The notes under the pieces are model-generated. The model worked only from the letters and a program-made list of their open reading frames with translations, had not been told where the DNA came from and ran no database searches. 10,000 nucleotides of DNA from assembly GCA_018398815.1 (NCBI GenBank), contig CM031614.1, positions 51,185,941 through 51,195,940 on the forward strand. The letters are read 5' to 3'. How positions within the stretch are numbered: the stretch's first letter is position 1; every line of letters starts with the position of its first letter. This DNA comes from Conus ventricosus (lineage: Eukaryota > Mollusca > Gastropoda > Neogastropoda > Conidae). The translations under genes and the position numbers were made by a program. Below, piece by piece: positions 7,581 to 10,000 of the stretch.

Positions 7581-7822
7581 ACTCTGCTCTTGTTGTGTTC
7601 TTTGTTCCGTTTACGCATTTATTCCCCTTTTTGACGATTGGTCATACGGGCACCTGTGTGCAGTCAGGTGCAACAGGTTAGAGGTACTGTAACCGCTGTA
7701 TTTCTTCAAGCTAAGTCCTAGAGAAATGAATATGTGTGGGACATATCGTTATAAACAGGTTGTTGCAAACGGAAAATGTGTACTTATTTAACAATCTTGT
7801 CTTGTATTTCCTTCAAACGGCG

Positions 7823-7826
<4 letters not shown>
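7581..7826. other. GPCR 5' flank, presumed 5' UTR/promoter region
   Basis: This lies immediately upstream of the GPCR start on the minus strand. I see no convincing TATA box or other core element. An in-frame stop at 7611-7613 bounds the coding region. Regulatory function is inferred from position only. Confidence 0.3.
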
Positions 7827-7911
<85 letters not shown>

Positions 7912-7916
7912 CGTTC

Positions 7917-8014
<98 letters not shown>

Positions 8015-8058
8015 CGTGTGTGTGTGCGCGCGCGCACGCGCGTGTGGTGTGTGCGTGT
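7827..8058. repeat. Compound (CT)n-(GT)n-(AG)n-(GT/GC)n microsatellite
   Basis: CT units at 7827-7907 with two CC interruptions, GT units at about 7920-7967, AG units at 7969-8012, then a mixed GT/GC/CA tract to 8058. The CT and AG blocks are complementary and flank the GT block, so the array can fold on itself. It starts about 250 bp upstream of the GPCR start codon. Confidence 0.97.
8012..8046. repeat. Strict alternating purine-pyrimidine tract (Z-DNA-prone)
   Basis: Thirty-five bases alternate without a break, including a CGCGCGCGCACGCGCG core. Such GC-rich alternation is the classical context for left-handed Z-DNA. Whether it forms here is unknown. Confidence 0.8.
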
Positions 8059-8127
8059 GAATTTACATTGTATTATTTGCCGTATTGTGTACAAATAAGA
8101 GAGAAAACGCTATACATTTGCGAAGGT

Positions 8128-8260
8128 TGCTTTTTTCCTTCTCCTCTTCCTCCTCTCACTTCTTCGTTCCCTCTTCCTCCTTTTCCTCCTACTTCTCCAT
8201 TCATTTTTCTCCTCTGTGTTTCCCCATGTCTTCCTATTCCTTCTCCTTTGCCTTCTCTGT
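8128..8260. repeat. Irregular pyrimidine-rich strand
   Basis: About 130 bases in which the plus strand is overwhelmingly C and T, as irregular CTT, TCC and TTCC blocks, with scattered purines. It is not a tandem repeat. No gene accompanies it. Confidence 0.7.
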
Positions 8261-8344
8261 CTAATTACTCATAATCGTTAAATGCACAAAACGGTTATGA
8301 GAGTTCAAATATAAACCCTACCAGTGTTTAGAGCTATTTGGTAT

Positions 8345-8368
8345 CAGCAGCAACAACAACAACAACAA
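8345..8368. repeat. (CAG)2(CAA)6 trinucleotide repeat
   Basis: CAGCAG followed by six CAA. A short run of Gln codons on the plus strand, but the surrounding frame (8324-8551) has no other coding signature. A second A-rich CAA tract lies at about 8468-8487. The region 8261-8600 otherwise holds nothing I can call. Confidence 0.85.
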
Positions 8369-8600
8369 AAAGCAAAAAGAATCATCACGATAGAAACACT
8401 TCCTGACTCAACAAACCATGTCCCAATTTTGAAAAATCTTTCGCTTATAGACTGCAATATAAGTTACAAAAAAACAACAACAACAAATGAATACGAAACG
8501 ACAAACCGACACCAAGAAAGATTTTGGTTTCTTTGCTCCGCAGAAATGTGACCTGTGCGATCAGAAGAATGAAAATGCCTAGGAGATAAGGATTTGCAAA

Positions 8601-9027
<427 letters not shown>

Positions 9028-9031
<4 letters not shown>

Positions 9032-9274
9032 TTTGACGCTTGACGATTTATTGCCTTCAGCTTGACAAGCGATTACGGCAAGGGGTAGGGCCTGTACATA
9101 CGACTTGACACATGCATCATGGAAATATAAGGATAAATAATGATGAAAATAACAAAACCATCAGAACTTTACGGGTGAAAATATTGCTCACATTGCTGGG
9201 AAGGCACAGGATTTTATAACGTAAACTGGCTCTTTCGTGTGAACCGTTTTTCCATGAATGTATTGTGCAACTTA
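9028..9274. other. Anonymous AT-rich spacer
   Basis: No coding, RNA or repeat signal that I can support. Small inverted matches such as GCTTGACAAGC near 9060 are within chance expectation. Confidence 0.5.
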
Positions 9275-9337
9275 TATAGATAGATAGTAGATAGATAGAT
9301 AAATAGATAGATAGATAGATAGATAGATAGATTGATA
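9275..9337. repeat. (TAGA)n tetranucleotide microsatellite
   Basis: About fourteen imperfect GATA/TAGA units with one TAG slip near 9288, one AAATAGA variant near 9301 and one GATT variant near the end. Confidence 0.95.
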
Positions 9338-9397
9338 AAACAAGTATAAGAGGAGTATTAAAAATATCTACAAATTTATTTCTAGCGCTTGGCTATC

Positions 9398-9537
<140 letters not shown>

Positions 9538-9560
9538 CAAACAAGCAAGTTTTCATCTCC

Positions 9561-9590
9561 CAACGTTTCGGCACTTGGCCTTCTTCAGGG
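9561..9590 (-). other. Hammerhead-ribozyme-like core, probable Penelope-like element end
   Basis: On the minus strand CTGAAGA (9582-9588) matches the hammerhead CUGANGA box. A three-pair GGC/GCC stem II with a CAAGT loop (9570-9580) follows, then GAAAC (9565-9569) and a self-complementary ACGT that could act as a very short stem III in a dimer. One extra A (9581) precedes stem II, so the core is probably catalytically impaired. Short type I hammerheads with palindromic stem III are known from the terminal repeats of Penelope-like retroelements. No element protein is seen here. Identification is by motif only. Confidence 0.4.
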
Positions 9591-9790
9591 CACGCTTTAT
9601 TACTGCACTGACTCACAAACAATGCCTTTTCCTCCACCACTCCCCAAGAACAAAGCTCACGTGACGGTCAAGATTCAAAGTGTTTAGAACAATGTTCACA
9701 AAATTTTCTCTAGTTGAATCTCTATGTTCTCTCACATGTTCTAACCCAACTCACCAACAGTCCCCAGCTGATAACCTACTCCCCATCCCC

Positions 9791-9793
<3 letters not shown>

Positions 9794-9864
<71 letters not shown>
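9794..9864. repeat. (TC)n microsatellite
   Basis: TC/CT units with one CC interruption near 9851, followed by a C-rich and TC tail to about 9887. The region 9591-9793 before it has no recognisable gene. Confidence 0.97.
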
Positions 9865-9930
9865 CCCCCACTCCCTCCTCTCTCTCTACAGCAAGGTGTA
9901 ATTACATAAATATAAGTACAAGAACTATTA

Positions 9931-9945
9931 CACACACACACACAC

Positions 9946-10000
<55 letters not shown>
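9931..10000. repeat. (CA)8 followed by a (TA)n microsatellite reaching the window end
   Basis: CA units at 9931-9946, then at least 26 TA units from 9948 to the last base. Long TA runs are self-complementary, extrude cruciforms and often break assemblies, so the true length is unknown. Confidence 0.97.

Noticed and set aside
7776..8274. Frames of Ser-Leu, Cys-Val and Arg-Glu repeats
   Set aside because: Translations of CT, GT and AG microsatellites, shifting with repeat length.

Overview
This window looks like animal nuclear DNA, most probably a gastropod or other mollusc. It contains one intact, apparently intronless rhodopsin-class GPCR whose degenerate motifs resemble the expanded lophotrochozoan peptide/orphan receptors. 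It also holds a decayed DIRS-group retrotransposon and a very heavy load of TC, TG, GA, TA, GATA and ATG/CAT microsatellites. No rRNA, tRNA, CRISPR or bacterial-style operon is visible. The taxon call is an inference from these traits. || Layout. 1-800: simple repeats (TC, poly-A, a 24-base poly-C run, a 66-bp AC tract) with no gene. 800-1430: anonymous sequence with a 99-codon minus-strand open frame that may be the 3' tail of the next element. About 1430-4145, minus strand: a multiply frameshifted, stop-ridden yet clearly recognisable DIRS-group tyrosine-recombinase retrotransposon. Read 5' to 3' on the minus strand it shows a pre-RT linker, reverse transcriptase with a DFKD motif A and a FLDD motif C, RNase H, a post-RNase H region, and then a tyrosine recombinase. 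4346-5062: a 29-unit, 25-bp minisatellite lying about 200 bp upstream (on the element's strand) of the recognisable pre-RT coding sequence. 5484-5551: an (ATG)6/(CAT)11 perfect inverted repeat, then C-rich DNA. 5800-6450: anonymous. 6516-7580, minus strand: the GPCR gene, the only intact protein-coding gene I can support. 7827-8058, 8601-9027, 9275-9337, 9421-9519 and 9794-10000: large compound microsatellites. One of them (9421-9519) is enclosed by a 19-bp inverted repeat and followed by a hammerhead-ribozyme-like core of the type found in Penelope-like elements. || How the parts relate. The retroelement is dead and cannot act on its own. The GPCR is an independent host gene with its own start, stop and two AATAAA poly(A) signals. 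The most interesting items are: the collinear RT-RNase H-recombinase remnant with no visible methyltransferase; the minisatellite, which is open in all six frames, has four-unit higher-order structure and carries 28 CACCTG E-boxes; the GPCR's loss of four classical class A signature residues; and the hammerhead-like core. Nothing here proves a new functional system. All family assignments were made by eye, without database searches.
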